Source of the DNA: Zanthoxylum bungeanum
Lineage: Eukaryota; Streptophyta; Magnoliopsida; Sapindales; Rutaceae
Length of the DNA: 64,000 nucleotides
Reading direction: 5' to 3'
Assembly: GCA_019454045.1 (NCBI GenBank)
Contig: SKCR01006513.1
Coordinates: forward strand, 434,001 to 498,000
The stretch's first letter is position 1. The number at the start of each line of letters is the position of its first letter. Positions 59,906-64,000 of the stretch are shown here, one piece after another. The notes beneath the pieces were generated by a model. It was not told the DNA's origin. It saw only the letters and a program-made list of their open reading frames with translations, and did not search any database. The position numbers and the translations under genes are program-made.

Positions 59906-61944
59906 TGATATGTGCTTTCACACATGTATAACGCAAGCGCACGTATCATTCAAGTAGTATAAAAAGTATCGATCCCACGAGGACTTAATACATATTCTAT
60001 TAATTTTATGAGGTCAAATGATTACTAGTATCTAACAGGTTGATTGATTGATTTAAAATGGTGATGGTTTTAAACTTAAAAACAAGTAAATAAAATAACA
60101 CGAAAGTAGGATTAAGAAAATTCAATATTAAGAAACTATCTAGGGTTGTGAATCTTTCTAATATCTTTTAAAAAGATGAAGTGGTTATTTCATGTATGTG
60201 TAATAAATCATTTTACTAACCTGGAACACGAAATTATGCAAAAGCCTCTGTCGATGGTCAGACGTAAATACCCAGTATAACCCAATTGAACCATATGTCT
60301 ATGTCAACCAAATTACCTAGATTCATTAAGATTAAGTTTCAATTAAGGTTACCCCCACCCGACAGGTATATTTCTATCCTGTAAGAAAATCTATTAAAGA
60401 GTTATCTATTCTCAAGGAAGATCGTGGGCTATTAAGTCTAAGGCTGAAACCTAAAATTCCTTTGTCAAGTTTATTTTAGGTTTACCAAATCAATCTTATT
60501 AGTAGCCAGTTAACAAGACGCATTAAGCTTAAAACATAATAAGTAAACCTTTAAATTACCCAAACTATAAAATAACCCCTTATAAATTGATGATATTAGA
60601 ATTCATCACAACCCTAGATAACTAACTTAGTTACGACACATAACTAGGGCTAGTAAAAACATAAAAGTAAAGACATAAAGTAAAAATGCTGAAAATTAAA
60701 TGCGGAAAAGTAAATACTGAAAAGTAAAATTATAAAAATAAAATGCTAGGGTTAAAGGATCTACTTTTACCACTACTAATTTAGATATCTCCCTTAATAT
60801 AATGTATTAACTTGTGATAACATTACCAACCAGCCATATAAGCGGTAATCTGATTAAGTCAAATTAAGTCCAACCAGCCATTAAGGCGGTAATATTTGTC
60901 CATAAACCTGCCATATAGACGGTAAATTACCAACCGACCAACCAGGCGGTATCCTTGCTTAGTCAAGTTTAAACCAGTTTAAAATAAATTACCAACCAAC
61001 CAATATAGCGGTATCCTTATTAAGTCAAATTTTAAATAGTGAATATATTATAATTAAGGAGATTAATCTAAATAGCAATAATAAAATCTTTACCTTTTAC
61101 CCCAGTAAGGGGGAGTTACCTCTTCATTGCTTGAAAAGTAAAAACTGAAAAGTAAAGAAATGAAAGGATTGTGCGTAAAAGTAAATTGCGGAAAGTAAAA
61201 ACTGAAAAGTAAAGAAAAGAAAGTGCGAAAGCAAAAATTAATTACTGAAAGCTATAAATAAACAAACAAGATACAATCTTCTTAGTTATTCTTTAGGAAT
61301 TTCAAAGAAGAAAGTATGAAATTACAAATGAAATGGCTTGGTATTTATAGGTAAAATTTTGCCTCCATCAAATTTTCCACCAAATCCATTATTAATTTCT
61401 CCACTAATTACTCCACCAAATCCATTATTAATTGCTCCACTAATTGCTTATCATGTTTGGTGGTGATTTGATAATTTTTATTATTAATTTATTAATTTAT
61501 TTTTTTGCTTTGAAAATGATTACATACAACATACTTATTGATGTTTCATCAATTTCGGGCATGAAATCTTCAGAATTCGAAATTATTTTGTCTTTGAAAA
61601 TTGTAGAGCTTTAAGTCTTCTTTAATCTGGAACTTAAATTAGCTCAATCCGATATCGGAGTAAAAAGTTATGCCCAAAATACGACAGATGTGCAAAACTG
61701 GAATTTCCAAAACTGTACTTTTTCAAAACGCTCTTTCAAGTTTCCAATCTCCCAAATTAATATGTCAAGTCCAATATTTTCCCTTATTTGACCCACATTT
61801 CGTCCTAAATGATTTCATTGAGTCCCAATATTATTTTATCTGTAAAATAAACTAAAACATATCAAAACGTTCATCAAACCCGAGAAACTAAACAAAATAT
61901 TAAGTAAAAGGGGCGGTAACTATTGATATATTTTCCGCTCATCA
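59906..61944 (-). repeat. 5' LTR of gypsy G
   Basis: 2,039 bp, plus orientation TGATATGTGCTTTCACACAT to TTTTCCGCTCATCA. It is complete, unlike its partner at 43801. It contains the ATTACC...GGTAAT mini-hairpin array (about 60820-61015) and a local duplication of a CCACCAAATCCATTATTAAT unit near 61375-61440. Confidence 0.87.
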
Positions 61945-63346
61945 CACTTATGTTGGCTATCAATTGCAAATTTAGGTATAAGGTCCATGTTAATTAATTT
62001 ACGCATTATATCATAATTAACATGTCCTAACCTCTCATGCCATACAATTTTGTGACTCAATAATATAAGCGGAAATTGTAGTTTTATTAATAGCACTGTG
62101 TCGATCGACAGTCATTACATTGAATTTGAAAAGGCCATCAGTGATGTATCATTTTCCTACATACACATCGTTTTTTGTTAATACAATTTTATCAGAAACA
62201 AATACAAGCTTAAAAATATCATTGCTAAGGAGAGAGCCCGAGACCAATTCTTCTGAATATCAGGAACATGTAAAATATTTTTCAATGTAAGCTCTTTTCC
62301 AGATGTCATCTTCGGAACCATTGTACCTTGTCCAACCACTCTTAAGGTAGACGAGTTTCCCATTGTTAGATGATCGCCGCCATCGATCTTCTGATACGAG
62401 GAAAACATCTTGCTATCTGCACAGATATGATGAGTACCCCCAGTGTCTACCCATCATTCTCTCGAATTCCCAACCAGGTTGACTTTGTTTATCACTGATG
62501 AGAGGTTCATCTCTGAGATCTCTTCAGTCAGCTGCTCATCTTCAGTGACATGGGCCTCATTTTTCTTTTTCTTACCCTTGTCCTGATACTTCTTGTTTCT
62601 ACGGTCCTTTACCATGTGACCGTTCTTTCCATAGTTGTAGCACTTCCTCTTGAACTTCTTGTTAGATTGGGAAGAATCAGATTTCTCTTCTTGCTACCCT
62701 TTACACCCTCGATGATGTTGGCCTTAGACTCCATATTCTTGTAGCTGGCCTTCTTGGACTTCCGATTGTCATCTTAGATCCTTAATCGAACTCCGAGGTC
62801 TTCAAGGCTCATCTGTTTCTTTTTGTGTTTCAGATAGCTCTTGAAGTCCTTCCATGATGGAGGTAACTTTTTAATTATGGTGGCAACTTGAAATCATTCC
62901 TTCATCCAGTATTTCATGAATGATCAATTATAGTTCACCCAACTGAGACATTATCGTTCTTGAATCTACCATTTTGTAGTCCATGAACCTACCCACGATA
63001 AATTTCTTTTGCCCGGAATCCTCTGTTTTGTATTTCTTCTCGAGAGATTCCAAGAGAATATTCACAGAAGTCATGTCTTGGTACACATTATACATGATAT
63101 TGTCAAGTCCACCAAAAAGGTAGTTCTTGCACAAGAAGTCGTCAGATGACCAGTCTCTTCTCGCAGTTGCTTGGCTGTTTCTTATTCACCCTCCATAGGA
63201 CCCAGAGGATCTTTGTGATACTTAGCCAACTGGAGAGTTTTCAGGTAGAACAATATTTTACTCTGTCACTGTTTAAAGTTTGCCCCACTAAACTTTTCCG
63301 GCTTTTCTCCATGAGAGACCGGTACTGTGATGTTTACGCTAGCCAT
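61945..63346 (-). pseudogene. Copia O: gag, zinc knuckle and protease (broken)
   Basis: gag starts at the ATG 63346-63344 (MASVNITVPVSHGEKPEKFS), with a stop after about 20 residues. 63134-62928 continues (MYNVYQDMTSVNILLESLEK, FIVGRFMDYKMVDS). A zinc knuckle with one Cys changed (CYNYGKNGHMVKDR) is near 62600-62645, and the protease site [12 protein letters not shown] near 62415-62450. 62408-62178 carries the end of the protease region ([16 protein letters not shown]). The GAG-pre-integrase head at 61945-61985 (KFAIDSQHKC) is cut by gypsy G. Confidence 0.82.
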
Positions 63347-64000
63347 GTGTAACTGGAAAAATCAACAGAGATCTATAAGTGTACAAAAGATAAATTGCAC
63401 AACGTTCAACAAATGATCTTGTTCAAGTGATATACGAAGTATCCACTCATTATTCTATTGGACGGTAGTATCAATAAACACAAGTCCTAGAATTTCGACT
63501 AAGGTTTCTTATGAAAAGTAAATAAATGAATATTCCTAGAGGACGAGGGGGCTCCATAGTAACCACTTAAATCTCTGATCACTTAGGCTCTTATCGCCTT
63601 TTTGACAGAATATCATTTAAACACTTCCTCAATAGAATCTCTTAGGAATTCAAATCTTAGTATTACACTTTTAATTTTACAAAATAATATTTGATATGTG
63701 TAGATATATGTGTTTTGTGTCAATCAAGATTAGATGGAATTACTTGTGTATGATTACATTTTAAATTCTCAATCAAGTATGCAACACATAATTAATTTAC
63801 AACTTTATCACTATGTGTATGCTTGTGATAATTGAACACCCTAATAATAACTTAAATATATACTACCAAGATTATTGTGATTCAGTATATGATTTACTAA
63901 GTTAATATTAGGATTAATTAAATTAATCTAAGTCTTTTCAATTTATACATAATTTCAGGACTTAGTATGTTAGTGTCGCGTTCGTATCTACATTCAAATG
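63347..64000 (-). other. Copia O: probable leader, no coding seen
   Basis: This lies upstream (minus strand) of O gag. Neither a Met-type PBS nor the TGTTATTAAAC end of the O LTR is visible, so the 5' LTR should lie beyond the window, unless another insertion intervenes. No other gene supported. Confidence 0.4.

Larger units (their letters stand above)
43801..61944 (-). mobile_element. Ty3/gypsy element G: gag plus two transduced genes, no pol
   Basis: Minus-strand element nested in O and itself split by copia C3 (48713-58705). Without C3 it is about 8.1 kb. Minus-strand order: 5' LTR (61944-59906), Asp-type PBS, gag (59772 down to 48480, around C3), a small Cys-rich frame (48398-47857), a LOG-type enzyme (47605-46953), 1.3 kb of 3' untranslated sequence, polypurine tract, 3' LTR (45652-43801). 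There is no room for, and no trace of, protease, reverse transcriptase, RNase H or integrase. The gag is of Athila/Tat type. The left end lost about 105 bp of LTR and some of O, so no target duplication remains. Confidence 0.85.
20367..64000 (-). mobile_element. Outer Ty1/copia element O, split by three insertions
   Basis: Pieces of one minus-strand copia polyprotein appear in the right order: RNase H (21471-22105), reverse transcriptase (31849-32387 and 42695-43010), integrase (43011-43800), protease and gag (61945-63346). C1 and C2 interrupt it with near-matching 5-bp target duplications, and the O frame resumes in phase across both. The gypsy element G interrupts the GAG-pre-integrase region, with some O sequence lost. 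A 3' LTR is present (20367-20899); the 5' LTR is beyond the window. Many stops mark it as long dead. It is the oldest element of the nest. Confidence 0.85.

Noticed and set aside
63968..64000. TGTTAGTGTC at the window end, like the first bases of the C1 LTR
   Set aside because: Only ten bases match before the sequence departs, and the window stops. It cannot be told from chance.
1..64000. tRNA, rRNA or other structured RNA genes
   Set aside because: No cloverleaf with B-box-like GGTTCGANNCC in proper context was found. The many GGTTCGG words belong to the hAT-type elements.

Overview
The window is nuclear DNA of a flowering plant, most likely a eudicot. It is AT-rich, holds one host gene with ordinary plant introns, and about 85% of it is transposable-element sequence. 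The species cannot be named from the sequence.

1-7.6 kb is the only genic part. A 180-bp Mutator-type MITE and a LINE-type RNase H fragment with a poly(A) tail lie at the left edge. A five-exon IST1-like (ESCRT-III/VPS4 regulator) gene follows on the minus strand (1620-5465). Its first intron carries a degenerate inverted-repeat element, and a second degenerate element lies upstream of it.

7.6-20 kb is a cluster of non-coding LTR elements of LARD type (long LTRs, about 2.4 kb internal, no gag/pol). The order is internal 3' end, LTR, internal, LTR, all embedded in the LTR of a related family. The second long LTR is itself hit by a 788-bp hAT-type element (perfect 8-bp target duplication) and by a 1.95-kb solo copia LTR (5-bp target duplication).

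20.4 kb to the end is one old minus-strand Ty1/copia element (called O here), split by three later insertions: copia C1 (22106-31848), copia C2 (32388-42694) and a Ty3/gypsy element G (43801-61944). G is in turn split by the youngest element, plus-strand copia C3 (48713-58705). Target duplications and reading frames that resume on the far side of each insertion support the nesting.

The most unusual item is G. It has gypsy LTRs, an Asp-type primer-binding site and an Athila/Tat-like gag, but no protease, reverse transcriptase, RNase H or integrase. In their place, between gag and the 3' LTR, lie two foreign-looking reading frames. One is a small basic Cys-rich protein resembling plant-virus nucleic-acid-binding proteins. 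The other is an intronless LOG-type cytokinin-activating phosphoribohydrolase that keeps its active-site motifs. Both are now broken by a few point lesions. This looks like a non-autonomous retrotransposon that transduced genes. The leaders and LTRs of several elements also carry families of short repeated motifs and hairpins.
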